Shown: positions 46,945-59,931 of the stretch, piece after piece | Numbering within the stretch: position 1 is the stretch's first letter | Layout of the letters: every line of letters starts with the position of its first letter | Origin: Antedon mediterranea | Taxonomy: Eukaryota > Echinodermata > Crinoidea > Comatulida > Antedonidae | Direction of reading: 5' to 3' | Length of the DNA: 64,000 nt | NCBI RefSeq assembly: GCF_964355755.1 | Contig: NC_092678.1 | Location: 20,060,922 to 20,124,921 of the forward strand | Position numbers and translations under genes: made by a program | Notes under the pieces: generated by a model | Database searches by the model: none | Told to the model about the DNA's origin: nothing | The model's input: the letters and a program-made list of their open reading frames with translations, nothing else

Positions 46945-48030
46945 TAAGGCCCTGTTCAGACCCATGGCGTTAGACCGTTTTAGCGTACGACGCTAAAAGA
47001 ATGTGTGTCTGAACAGTTGGGGATTAGCGTACAACGCGTCGTACAATGGTTGTAGCGTTGTAGTGGAAAACGGTTGATAGTACCGTTTTAGCGTACGACG
47101 CTACTGTAAGTCAACGTTGTATCCAATCAGAACATTTCCTGTTATGACGCGAAAAAATGTTTGACCTAGGCTGACATCTTGTATCGTCAATGTGTGAGAT
47201 GGATTTCAATAACAAAAAGGCCAGAATAAATAAGGCCTAACTACACTACAAATACAACTGTTACAAAGGCTACAAACTATTATCAACTGATTACCATTAT
47301 ATTTTCTAACAAATGACATAAATGCATGCACCTTGTATTTAAACATAGGGACTACGATCCCATCCGCTTTTAGGCCTAGCTAGGCCTAGAGCCATTCACG
47401 CATTTCATTCAGGCTAAAAACTAGCGTGGGACATCAAGTCACTCATTCATACAAGGCATACTAGACTGGACAAGTTTAATGCTGAAAACCCCCTAACTCC
47501 TAAAAAAAAGCCAGTAAACAAACAAGGGGAGCTGTGTCCCTTTTATTAGCAAGTTAAGGGTTATTTTCAACCGACTGGACCAAAGAATATATATCTTTGA
47601 CTGGACTGGATAGACTAATCACAATCATTTTTTTCTTCATCATTACGAGGCCTGCTCTATTTTCGTAACACAAGAGCCTGGGGAAAATGTTTTTTACTAC
47701 AAAATAAAAACAATAGAAACAGAAATTTGGCTTTACTATATTTTTCTTAAATAAATGCTGAGGTATGTTTTATTTACGGCAAATTTTGTCATAATTGTAG
47801 GGCTGAGATCTAGGCCTATATACAGTGGAAATAATGATGAAAACACGTGGGTAAGAGCACATGAATATGCAACTAGAAACAACCTGGATGACGTACTTCC
47901 GCCGTTGTAACGATAATCGTACGCTATGGGTCTGAACACCTCGTTTTTTTCTCTGCGGTTTGTAACGTGACCTTGATAGTAACGTTGTACGCTAAAACGG
48001 TCTAACGCCATGGGTCTGAACAGGGCCTTA
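46945..48030. mobile_element. Non-autonomous DNA transposon, 1.09 kb, 43-bp perfect terminal inverted repeats
   Basis: Starts AAGGCCCTGTTCAGACCCATGG... and ends with its exact reverse complement; 43 bases pair perfectly, through GTTTTAGCGTAC. Sub-terminal copies of GCGTACGACGCTA recur near the left end. A TA duplication is possible (AATA / TATA flanks). The interior holds only short shadow ORFs and no transposase motif, so mobility would need an enzyme from elsewhere. A further 22-base piece of the same terminus in opposite orientation directly abuts the left end (46922-46944), forming a palindrome. Confidence 0.85.
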
Positions 48031-51000
48031 TATGTTGATTATTATTAATTTTAGGATAAAATAATTTAGGGAATTTGTACAAAAACAATCAGACATTTCC
48101 CTTCTTTCATTTTGTTCTTCCTTTTCTTATCTTTCTTTCTTTCTTATTTCTTTAACGGTATGTATCAGTATAATAGAAATGGTTAAATGACGCCATTTGC
48201 GTCAGGAGTTAGGATGACAGAACCATGATATGGCAACATATCCCGACAACAAATCCTAAAAAACAGCATACGTTTTGTAGCCTGTGTGTAACTAGACAAC
48301 TTGAAGATGAGTTCTTCTCAAATATTGGTAGAAGGAGGGGGAAAGACAGTATAATCTGAAATGTTTTAAGGATAGGCGTATACCTAAGGCCTAGCTCAGC
48401 TTCTAAAATTAGCGCGGCGAAAAGGCCTACGTGCCGAGTCGCATATATCATGGCATAAATAAAGACACTTTCCTCCATGGCCGAGCCTACTATATTGTAT
48501 ATAATATATATATTGCTTATATACTGTATATGGTTTAAACAAAATTATTTCTCCGTTGATAATATTAAAAGATGCGACAAAATCAACACACAACAAACAA
48601 AATTACATCGAACGCCCTCTATAGTTTGATCTCACCAAGGGTAGGTGCGTTTATTTATTTATTATTGAATAAAACCTTACTTTTTAAAACATCAAAACGT
48701 GTTTTGATCAAGGGAGTTTGTGATTTTTAATACACACACGTTTTCTTTCATATTCATATTTCTTAAAAACATTTTTTAATAACTTGTATACAGTAGTATA
48801 ATTATAATGAATATTGTTTTTAAACAGTGTTTTATAGTAGCCTATACATATGATATTCTAGCCTAGTATAATTATGATAAAGATACCATGAATTCGTAGT
48901 TATATAATAATTGTAATTAGTACAGTACTTCTATTCTATGTCATTGCTTTAATTAACATATTTAAATCTGTGATTGCATAACGTAATTTGAATAAATTAT
49001 TTTACTTAACATAAATGGAATGTTTTTTAATCTTAACAACAAAAGCTACGGTTACCATTTATACAGTTGAAAAATATTATTCTAATAAGATCCGTAACAG
49101 TTAAAGATGTACTGTCCCCCCAAAACCTGAAAAATAAAGATTAATAAAATCAGACTTTGAATAGATTATTTTGTCATTTTAATAAAGTTAATCACTTCCG
49201 TAGAAAAAAACCCGAAAAAATTATGTTTTCACTTATAAAATGACAAAATAAATAGTTAGATTGAACTAAAAACCCATTAGCAGCCAATTTGACTATTTTT
49301 TGCTTTAAATTACAGTTTTTTCAGTAAATAAATTGGTTTTCGATACAATTTTTGGTCAAAAGGGATAACTTTTATTTGACATTAAAATGGCATATTCAAC
49401 AAAGAAAATGTAAACAATTATTTTTCAGGGGACAATACATCTTTAAACTTATATACGATCAATTACAGTTTAAATTAAAATACAAAATCGCGATCAGTTC
49501 ACTCTCTCCATAACATGAGTTGTTGAACTGATCAAATGCCGGTTTAGGCTCAACTATGCTGATTCATCAGATTTTATCAAAAATCACTTAACTAAAAGCA
49601 ATTTCAAATAGATAAATTTACATTCAAATTTCGAAAGATTTAGACGCAGATGTACAGGGCATGCGTAATACATATGTTATGCTTTGCGAATTCCTGTTTT
49701 CAGACACTTTCGAACTCAACCACACCATTGAGGTATATACCTCCATGACCACACTAACTGTATAAATGGTTACTGCGCATGTATCTTCTGGAGAACTAAG
49801 TATTGACATTAGAGGGCAGCAAACATACAATTGGAATTATTGTTATGGAAGACTTTGAAAAGTGGACGAAAAGCATAATATTAGGCCTAAGATATAAAAT
49901 AAGTAAAATATTCAAATATAAACATAAGTAGTTCATGGTGGAAAAATGTTAATTTGCTATGACTAATTTAACGGTGTCAAATAGGGCCTAGACTCTCGAG
50001 AACATAACGGCCTTGCTTGACTGAGTAGCGTACAATACGGTAAATTCCTTTACTCCTCGTATGTTAAGCCCGAGTATAATATTCGTGCGATATGTAACAA
50101 AAATCACATTTATATGTAACTATGTAGGCTTACATGTTACTGTCCGTTTTAACTTGAAAGCAGAAGATTATACCTTACGTTTTCAACAGGTTGCCGTTAG
50201 TAGTAGATGTACCAAAGTACAGGCCTAGCCTACCGGTATTGCGAAAATCATAGAGATATTATAGGCATAGTACGTCTCTTAAAAGTCTCATGTAAAAAAC
50301 ACATTATAACCACAATGTAGGCCTATATAACTATATATTCACGTTACATAATGTCAATTGAGCCATAACGCCTACTTCAATAACAAAGGTGGAAAGGATT
50401 ATTAGCGTTGAAATTCCACTGACTCTCTATGTGATTAAATATGATTAATTATCAAGTGGAACATAGAAGATGTAAAACGTTAAATGCATATTCAGAAAAT
50501 GTAGGTAATGTATATATGTTGCCGAACCCAAACGTTTAACGTAGGTTATCTGTTAAAACGACAATTTTAGCGAAAGTTTCATTTAGCGGGATATGCCGTG
50601 TGTTCGGTTGAAACTAATACACAAGGGGTACGTTTGTTCACTTATTGTATAATATTGTAGTCAAATAGTATGTTTACCTACATCATTATCAATTATTTAA
50701 AACCATACTAGTAATATATTATGTCGTCATTTTAAGGAAAGGATGGAGATCGAACCTAACTACTCGATATTAGGACGGAGGACGATACCATACGACCATA
50801 ATTTTGATGCAATCATTAACGTCATATACTATTTCTTTTTCATTAGGAAATCATGCTTGTATCAGACCACCTTAGCAGCATAACTAAACATTGCATTTGA
50901 ATTATCAAGCAAAAAAAAAAGGAATTGGAAGAACGTTGAAAAGACGCTGAAATAATTCGGTGAAAACGGTAAGCGTTTGTCATGTTATATTTATTCGTGT

Positions 51001-54000
51001 TGTTAAAGACATTGTTAAGTTATCGGAGATTACGGTTCATGTGCCGCGCCTTGCACGTCTGTTAAACTCCTGTGTGATGTAAATACAACAGTAACCCCTT
51101 CTTTGTGACCCCTATTAATAAGGGGACACCCATTTCCCAACGGTGTCCCCTAAATAAAGGTTACTGTATTATGAAACAGTTTGTGCAAATAAGTGCAACG
51201 AGTTACCATTTTCAGTTGAAGAGGAAACATAATAACTCTACGTATACACACGTAACGACATGTTATGCAAATTAGTTCCTCGTGATGTTGCGTGTTTATT
51301 CTAGTGGTTTTTTTTTCTTATTGGTGATGTCATCATTTTAAAATGTATTCTACGATCTTGTTCTTCACATCATCAATCAAGTCATGGGTTAATTTAGCAA
51401 AAATATAATATTGATCCTTTCCGACTTCATAAATTATTCAGATTTTTTATTTATCGTCAAGGATATCATGAACTGAATGCGCGTACTATGTGACGCGCGC
51501 GTTGATGATATGATGAAATATTGTACGCGCATTTAACATGTGTCTTATTGTAGAGTCACTATTATTTCTACTGACATTCTAAGATAAGAACGAGATGGCG
51601 TGATTCCCTTAAATACATCGTGGTATTCGGCGTAATATCTTTCTGTTGGTAATCTTTAAGGATATTATCCACTGTAATTCCATACATTTATATATATAAA
51701 GATTAATAATTCCATTTATCATTATGACAAAGTCACTGAACTTAATGAATTGAAAAGACTATTATTTGCTTCCCACCTTCTCATTAACGACCGGTTATTT
51801 TTAAAATTCTACTGCATTTCGGGGTTTTCTTGTAATCCGTGTATGGCCCAGTTGTATTTTCATCTTCAGTAAATAGTATTGACATGATCAGCGGTAATTT
51901 ACACATTTTCTTAATTGGAAAGGGTATGACGTGTATTAATTAGGTTATATTGTGTTTAATATCATACACAGTTAGTGTATAAGTGTATTGCATTAAATAT
52001 TATAATATTTTTGTTCACAAATTATAGCATGGCTATCAATCAATGAAACTAAAATAATTATAGTCGTGCTGAAACAGTGAGGTTCAGAAAAGGACATGCT
52101 ACAACTAATACATCACAATGAATGTGGTATTTAGCGATGTTACATTGTTGTACAATCATATTAGTGATATACTGTTGTAGTGTGTTACCGAGTTTGTTTT
52201 CGCGCCGCGCCTTTAGGCAGTTATATTCCCAGAGGAAGTAAGCATTAAGAAGCGAAACGCGAAACTATAGTACTATAGGCTGACAGAATTGATAATTTGT
52301 AAACTAATTTATAGGTCCATGCTCGACCCATACCATGCAGTCTGTTTGTAGGCTAGCTGTCAAAGTAAGCCGGGTATAATAAATACTATAGTTTAGTTTA
52401 TGAGTAGGCCTACCACGAATATTCATGATTCATTTTCATATTTTAGACACGTTAGTAGGCCTATTTTTTTGTACAGTGGTTATATCAATGGTATTTCAGA
52501 TAAAGGTATACAGTAATATGAAACATTTTTAGGAGTCTATTTTGTTGATTACAATGCTAAGAGTTTTTGGTTTTTATATATTTTTACATTAATATATTGT
52601 TTATTTCCATATGTAGTATATAAACATGTCAGTACAGAATTGTGTTTCTACATGGTGCAATAGTTTGTAATAGAGAGAGTATAAAGCAGTCTATTTTGTT
52701 TCTAATTTATTCTATTTGTTTACGGTACTTGCTATAATGTTCAGGATTTTCAAATTCATGAAGTGTATATTACTGTGATTTACATTGATTACACGTCGTT
52801 TTATTTTGGCAATCATTTGCGAGGCACACGTTTTGACATTGAGGACGCTATTATACACGTACGATAGGTCTAAGGGTTAGTTAGAGTTACTACTTTAAGC
52901 TAATATCTGGTTTTACAAATCTAATAGAGTGAGATTTATTGTGCAGCAAATTATAACAATTTAATACAATAATATTGCTATTGTTATAATAGGCAAAGAG
53001 AGAAACATCGCATATTATAGGAGCTTTTTCGAGACAGGTGTGGTTATTTGATTGGTAAATTCTCAATAGGTGTCTGTATATTCTTTAGTGTTGTCATGTG
53101 TGTGCTAGAGAGACATAACGTGAAATTCACGCGCAGAATAGCCTACCATTTGACGCGAGTATATAAACGCTATCAAAACTGTACAAACCATTACAAACGT
53201 ATAGCGATAGCGTTCATGAGCTTCGCGCATGCGTGCTAGACAAGCGAGGCAATGTATGCTGAGCGAGATTTAGGCCTAATCATAATCGGTTTGAACTTTA
53301 TTTAATAATTGTCATATTTCTTTTATATATTGATGTTGATCTATACATTTCGTCCGGTGACTATACCGCAAAAGAACAGCAATATTTTTTTATGCATTTT
53401 TGAACGCGCACTGTAACAGATTTAGGAGGTTTTTTTTATCCATTTTTACCAAAATCATCTATTTCAGCCAGAACTCATTATGGCTTGTTTTTAGTTTGAT
53501 GATAGATCTATTCCGAACCATCTGGTAAAAGAATACAAAACACATTAATATATAATAACATTTTTTGAAGATCCATTCATTCTGAAGGGCACAACAAGCT
53601 AACATACATTTAAATGTAACATTTTACATACATTTTTGTGCGCTAGCCAGAGAGGAATTTGGTTAAAACCTGTTTAAATATGTCGGTTTATGCAGTGCAA
53701 CATTGAATGCTTACAAATTACGTATAATCAAGAGCGAACAGTCACGTAATGCTGTCAGTAAAATGTTCGCTAAATGTAAATGTTTGGTTGGCATAGCAAC
53801 AAAAAAACATTTGGTGATTAATATCGTGTGAATATCTTGAATGATCTATACTCAACATCCCATTGTCTTCTTCTACAGTATAACTCCTCCTTTGGGACAC
53901 CCCGAATAAGGGGACACTTTCCCAGGATATGAACCAATGAAAACATATTATATTTTAACACACATCCAATCTGGCTTTTCAACAGACACTTGGTTGTGTC

Positions 54001-54689
54001 TCAATTGTGTCCTCTTAACAGGGGTTCTCTGCATACGACGATAAGAACATGTGGTTTTGGTAGTCTGTTCACGCTATTGGCTGAATAAGTGGGTATAATG
54101 AAAAAAGATTAACAATTTAGGCCTAACTATAAACAGCATAATTTAAATTTTGAAGAAGCAGCGCATAGAAATGGTAAATTTGCAGAAATTGCCATTATAG
54201 AGATTTAGTGCATTAATGCTAAGGCTTATTTAGTTATAAAATATCTTATGTTTGTAATATTGCGCGCAAAACATTAAGATAACGTTATTGAAGTTAAGAA
54301 GTCTGACATGGACATACTGGTTTAAAATGGAAAATGGTGTTTGGTACGTATTCGTGTGGAGCGTAGTTATTTAGTAATATAAACGATTTTTTACTATAAC
54401 TTAAGGACAATATTTAAAGATATACGAGGCTTAATTCCACATGTTGCAGTGGAAGCTTTGTAGATCCATGTATAATAATGCTGACATTTTGATCACAACA
54501 GTAATCGCAATCGCAATCGTTTGCCATCGTTCAAGTGTTCCTTACAATTCAACAGAATCTTCCTCTGTGGCATATTCCAAAAGACGTCTTAGGACTCTTG
54601 CCCATGAATAAAGGGTCGTTGAGCTCTATGAATCATGCAAAATTTTATAGCATGGCTCCGTAGCATAACTAACTATATATTAACTTTGG
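48031..54689. other. Gene-poor interval between the transposon and the MYND gene
   Basis: AT-rich sequence holding MITE family B (49103-49456) and scattered GTCCCC..AATA repeats (51100-51165, 53880-54020). No coding sequence was recognised. Confidence 0.5.
49103..49456. mobile_element. MITE family B, complete copy
   Basis: Ends TTAAAGATGTACTGTCCCC and GGGGACAATACATCTTTAA form an imperfect terminal inverted repeat. The interior is AT-rich and shares about 300 bases with 40540-40835 (TAATCACTTCCGTAGAA, GCTTTAAATTACAGTTTTTTCAG). Confidence 0.75.
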
Positions 54690-55766
54690 TCACGAACAAT
54701 CATCGAATTCTCCAGCGACGTAAAACACTGCACAACATTTCTCACGGTGTCCACTTTCCCAATGCTGTCGTTGGCACTGTATGCTGCAGTATCGCGACAG
54801 CTTGCAGTTCCCACAAAGCTTAAGTGTCACTACGCAGTTTTCGTCTGACTTCTTACATGTCGGGAGTGAACACCACTTGACTGGTATGTCAGCATTGTTA
54901 TTGTTCAATATCGGGCGGTTCCAGTTCTCACTGCACAGCCCTACAGGGTAATGACTAATGATGCCATTCGCACGTCGTAAGTTTTCACCAACTCGCCCAG
55001 CGAGTTCAAAAATCTTCAGACGTCTGCCTTCTTCATGAGTCTTTAGATCATTGCAGTATTGTGATATTGACTTGAAGACCAATCCAGTATCAACGTATTC
55101 CTTTCCAACGGCTCCTGGAGACGTTATGATATTCAAGATTCGCAAACACGACTCTCCGTGCTCTGAGTTTTTAACTTTAGGAAGACAGCAGACAATTAAC
55201 TGCAGAAGGCCACTCGTGCTAAAGTCAATTTTTGACGTGAAACCAACTTCCCCGTTGCACAGCAACATGTTGTGAACAATGGCATATATAGCTCTGGACA
55301 CACTGTCCGCTTGTGCGCAGCTTTCCATAGCCATCATTGTATGGCGTTTTTCTGGTTTCATATTTTGCGTCAGACTATGAATGAATATTGGAAATATCCC
55401 TCTGCTTTTGGCGGCAATTCTTTTTCTCCCACTGCCGTACGCACACGCCATCCAAACTAATTCGAGTACATTGTGAAATAAAAATTCCTCTTTTACGCTG
55501 TGTAAAATTTGTAGGTGAGCGAGGCATATTTCCAGGCATGTTTCTGTTATCGTTTGCACGTAGCGCCAATAAAGATCACGTGATGATTCAGGCAAGATGG
55601 CAAGGGCTTTGAGGAAGTCACGTAATCTCCATTGATCTTGAAGCGATGACGCGTTACGAATCCAACTATCAACTCGCTCCGCTTCCTCTTCAATCGAATA
55701 CTCACTAAGGTCCATTGCCATTGTGGTATATGTATCTTGTAAAATTCTAACGTATTTATACAACAT
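54690..55766 (-). CDS. MYND-type zinc-finger protein with helical N-terminal region
   Basis: A single uninterrupted ORF of 358 codons, the longest in the window. Residues 299-344 form a MYND zinc finger: Cys299, Cys304, Cys318, Cys321, Cys327 (RYC), Cys331, His335, His340 and Cys344, with the usual YCSIQCQRQHW core. The first Cys pair is spaced C-x4-C rather than the common C-x2-C. Residues about 25-270 are Leu-rich and look alpha-helical, possibly ARM/HEAT-like; no catalytic SET motif is seen, so this is not a SMYD methyltransferase. MYND domains typically bind proline-rich peptides in adaptors and co-repressors; the specific role is unknown. The true start may be Met16 (55721) or Met18 (55715): ACAATGG there has a better context than the first ATG, and a TATAAATA lies at 55753-55760 between them. 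No intron is visible; the frame is intact, arguing for a working gene. Confidence 0.85.
   Translation of the reverse strand: MLYKYVRILQDTYTTMAMDLSEYSIEEEAERVDSWIRNASSLQDQWRLRDFLKALAILPESSRDLYWRYVQTITETCLEICLAHLQILHSVKEEFLFHNVLELVWMACAYGSGRKRIAAKSRGIFPIFIHSLTQNMKPEKRHTMMAMESCAQADSVSRAIYAIVHNMLLCNGEVGFTSKIDFSTSGLLQLIVCCLPKVKNSEHGESCLRILNIITSPGAVGKEYVDTGLVFKSISQYCNDLKTHEEGRRLKIFELAGRVGENLRRANGIISHYPVGLCSENWNRPILNNNNADIPVKWCSLPTCKKSDENCVVTLKLCGNCKLSRYCSIQCQRQHWESGHREKCCAVFYVAGEFDDCS
55753..55760 (-). promoter_or_regulatory. TATA-box-like TATAAATA upstream of MYND gene
   Basis: Lies about 32 bases before the favoured ATG at 55721. If used, the start site would leave a very short leader. The window is AT-rich, so chance occurrence is likely. 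Confidence 0.2.
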
Positions 55767-56081
55767 TAATCTCTAATATGATAGAACACACACAGGATAA
55801 AAATTCCACAACTTGGTTTAATTTGACCATTGCTAGCAATGGAAGTGTTCGAGTCAACGCTAGTAGTTTGATGTTGACGTAGAACATTACGAAACACCCG
55901 CGTGCACTGTTTGATAGTACATGTGGTAATCCAAAGGACATATGTTGCTCGTTTCCAAAATCATGATCCTGTAAAAGTAGAGAAATGTCAAATTATAACC
56001 AGAACTTATAAACTGAACACAATTCTAGTCGATTGTGCGACTTGGCACCAAAGACTACAACTGCGCATTTGCATATTTATT

Positions 56082-57975
56082 TACAACCGGAAATATTAGC
56101 GCCTCCTATAGTTGATTTCTTAATACGCGTAAGAAATGATACTTTTCTTGTGAGTATCATTGCATTTAATACCATGTTTACAGGATTAAAAAAGTGTATG
56201 CATGACATTTCTAAACATTAATATCAGTAACATTGCCAAATTTGTATAGACCCACAGTTTTCGGAAGCAAGTAGCAGAATTTAGGCATATCAAAACAGAG
56301 AGAACTAAATTACCGGTCAGGTCTTGGTAAATAGGGAAGTGGAATGAATGCTGATGGCCTGGGGCATAGCTTTGGTTTAGACTTTAAGTAGAGACATCAG
56401 TTAATTCATGTAACTATGACCGCTTCATGCTAACTATATAAACATAAACTGAGTTTCAATCAGTTTTGATAATACGCTTTTGTTGTGAAATTACACTTCA
56501 TTTTTAGGTACGTGTCTGTGTCAGTGAACCTGATACATTGTGTATGATTCATTTGAATTTATTGTTTTTTTAGTCTGTAAACGATGAAAACAAATAATTA
56601 TTAAGAAAAATTAATTACACACACCGGTATATAAATAAACAAAACCATAATGTTTCGGCTGGGACAAATTATTATATTTGATTTGTTTTAAAGAAGGTTC
56701 ATGGTCGAACACTATAGATTTTCTGTTATTTATTTTTCATGTAATTCATATTCAAAAAATTATGAATATATTAAAATTATTCAATCAATAATACATTTAT
56801 TTCCACTTCGAAACATAGGAAGAGTGTAGTGGCTAAATAAGTAATAGACACAATTATAAAGGGTTATGCCTATTTTTAAATGTAAGATAGTATAAACTGT
56901 TGAAACCCCAAACGGAAACATAGCGCCCCTATAGTTTATGCCTTAACACGTTATAAACAAAATCGCGTATTATATCAAAATGTTTAACACCAAGTTTACC
57001 AGGGGTAAATAAAATATATACACGACATTTTTCAAATGTTTGCAAGATAAGGTAGACTGTTTAAAAACTCCATTCATCATTATTTACAACCGGAAATATA
57101 GCGCCCCTATAGTTTATGTTTTAATACATTAAAAAATTGAAAATTCATTATCTTTAATACCACTGTAATATCTTTATCTCAAAATTGCATATGCATGACA
57201 TTTTTACAAATGTTTGTAATAAAATGTAATCTTTTAAAACCTATAATCATTATCTCCAACCGGAAATATAGCGCCTCCTATAGTTTTGGTCTTTTAAGTA
57301 ATAAACTATAGGAGGCGCTATATTTCCGGTTGGAGATAAAGATTATTAAAATACGTTAGAAAGAAATCATTGCGTTTAATAGTATGTTTACCAGGGTAAA
57401 AAAAAGTATATGTATGGTATTTAAAAAAAAATGTTGTAAGATAATTTAGACTGTTAAAACTCCATTAATCATATTCACTACCGAAAATGTAGCGCCTCCA
57501 ATAGTTTATATCTTAATACTTTTTAGACAGAAATGGTACATTGATATCATTTAATACAACTGTATCTTTGTTAAAATGACATTTCTAAAAATGTTTGTGT
57601 GAGATAATATCGACTGTGTTAAAACCCAATTAATCATTATTTACAACCGGAAATATAGCGCCCCTATAGTTTATGTTTTAATACATTAGAAAATTGAAAA
57701 TTCATTATCTTTAATACCACTGTAATATCTTTATCTTAAAATTGTATATGCATGGTTTATTTTCTTAATATTTTAGAAAGAAATTACACTTTTTTGTGTA
57801 TCATTGCGTTGAATACCGAGTTTACCATGTGAGTAAAAAGGTGTATAAATGCCATTTCTAAACATGTTTGCAAAATAAGGTAGACATTTAAAAGCCCTTA
57901 TCATTTATATATAATATGGCTCTGGTACAACCGGAAATACAGCGCCTCCTATAATGTATGTCTCATAAAGAAAAT
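56082..57975. repeat. Satellite-like array, ~160-200-bp unit, core CCGGAAATATAGCGCC
   Basis: The core ACAACCGGAAATATAGCGCCTCCTATAGTT appears near 56083, 56915, 57093, 57258, 57480, 57645 and 57935, and inverted at 57303-57339. Between cores are AT-rich stretches with shared blocks such as AATACCACTGTAATATCTTTATCT (57160, 57712) and GTTTACCAGGGTAAA. The 56.1-56.9 kb part is less regular. Confidence 0.8.
57250..57339. repeat. Inverted repeat, 37-bp arms, inside the 57-kb satellite array
   Basis: TTATCTCCAACCGGAAATAT... at 57250-57286 pairs exactly with 57303-57339, around a 16-base loop. The arm is the conserved core of the surrounding array, so one unit boundary is a head-to-head inversion. 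Confidence 0.85.
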
Positions 57976-59313
57976 GATAAACTGTGGATTATGCTCTTCA
58001 TTATTATTTCTGATGAAAATACTTCTTCGACCTATTGTATATTACCTTATGGATATTTTGCCTTTTAGACACGTTGTAAATTTATTGTTCAAGAGTTATT
58101 CATTCTGTTAATGTTACAGATACGGGTATTATATCGTACGGCTGACACACATTAAGTAACCTCTATTAGGCATTTATGATTTGTCGATTAAATAATATAT
58201 CAACAACATTACTTAGTGTCACCCGGTCAATAGTTTTTTTACGCTGTGTTTCTATTTCAGATATTAGTATAATGTATGTTTAACTGTCCCTCATTTAACC
58301 TAAGATAATTTTTTAGTAAATGTAATAGGCGTAGTTTTTTTTAGAAACACAGACAATGGCACTAACTTGTTGATTGAGAGATTGAGAATTGAGAAGAAAA
58401 CTGGTAAAATATTCAATTGCGAAGTTACTCTTCGACCACGCCCGGTCTCGGGACCAGTAACATATAGGTTTCACTTACTCAGCACAACAAAATGCAGAGA
58501 AGAAAAAAAAAAATGCCTATAGAAAAACACTAAGGTGAATTGTTATATAGGTTCCCCTTTAACATCTGATCTATTAGGATATATTTTCCTTAAGAACATT
58601 AGCTTAACATTTTTTATGCGTACATTTCAAAACTGAGGTACTCGCGAGTATTGCGAGTAACATTATAGGCGTACGCACTACATAGCACTTCGTCCTTGTC
58701 CTTGTTGTGTGATATGCGTGTAACATGTGTATGTCAGGCACACACCAGTTATACTATGAAGGAATGCAAGCATGCGTCTTTGCCACCTAATCTAAGCCTC
58801 TCAATAGTACTGCATTTTAATCATGATAATAATTATAGTAATACCTTACCGATATAAGTACCGTAGTGCATGTATGCATGACCTAATACAATATTGTCTG
58901 TTAGGATTTCTCATTATACAAATTACCAATGCGAGGATACGGCATCTTACGGTAAATGATAGACAAGGGAAATCACACTTCATTGACCGGCTGATCGTAG
59001 TCTTTTAGGTATGAAGGAATCAAACTCGGAGCCTCTAAAGTGGTTATACAATTATTTTAATTGCAGGCCTTTCGGCTCTTTAATGCTTGAGTGTCATCTC
59101 TTAGAACTTTAATTAATTAAATATAGTTCCCACAAAGCGTTTACAAGTTCAGCAGACGTTCAGACATGACTGACGACGCGCGCGTTTTTGTCATGAGGAG
59201 ACACAATGAAAGTGAAGCGCGCGTTTTCGTCATGATGAGACACAATGCAAGTGACGCGCGCGTTCAAACATTGGTGATAGAGTAATTTAGATTTTGCGAC
59301 GACCTTAATGGCC

Positions 59314-59457
59314 TAAGCTCTTTCTAGACTATCAAATTTTATGTGACAAACTAGTGTGATGTGCCAATATATGGACATGATGATGTCATATCACTACCAT
59401 ATTTAGGCGCATCACATTTTTTTGTCACACTAATTTGATAGTGTAGACAGAGCTTTA
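59314..59457. mobile_element. MITE family A, copy 6
   Basis: Left end TAAGCTCTTTCTAGACTATCAAA, right end TTTGATAGTGTAGACAGAGCTTTA; inner ATATGGACATGATGATGTCATATCACTACCATAT as in the other copies. Confidence 0.88.
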
Positions 59458-59887
59458 GACATATGATTCATACTACTACATTGGGCTGGAAATTATTGTC
59501 AAGTCGTCGGATCCAATTTGATCGAATTTAGGTCTAGGTTGCGACCTTGGATATCCACAGTTACGCATTTGAACTGTTTTTGTGGTCGTTACAAGAGTTT
59601 TCAGTGCTGGACGAGAAATTGAACAAATAACGTAATACATAATTTACAATAACCTAGGTGGTCACAAACAATTGAACAAATGACGCAATACATAATTTAC
59701 AACATATTAGGGGTCACAAATCGGAAACTCCCTCAGAAAATCCGACATTTGTAAGCACATGTCAACGTTGTATATCTTTATGATGGCACTCTGCATCACG
59801 TATTTAATGCGTCAAATAAAAGAGGTGGGCTCGAGCTGTCGTGAATACACGGCGCCTACATCCATCTAACATCATCATACCAAACGT

Positions 59888-59896
<9 letters not shown>

Positions 59897-59930
<34 letters not shown>
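59897..59930. repeat. (AT)n microsatellite
   Basis: About 17 uninterrupted AT dinucleotides. Confidence 0.97.

Positions 59931-59931
<1 letters not shown>

Noticed and set aside
47736-48011. 91-codon minus-strand ORF
   Set aside because: It overlaps the terminal repeat of the 1.09-kb transposon and has no transposase motif.
50740-50810. tRNA-like sequence on the minus strand (AGGTTCGATCTCC)
   Set aside because: Only a B-box-like string; no acceptable A box at the right spacing and no stems.
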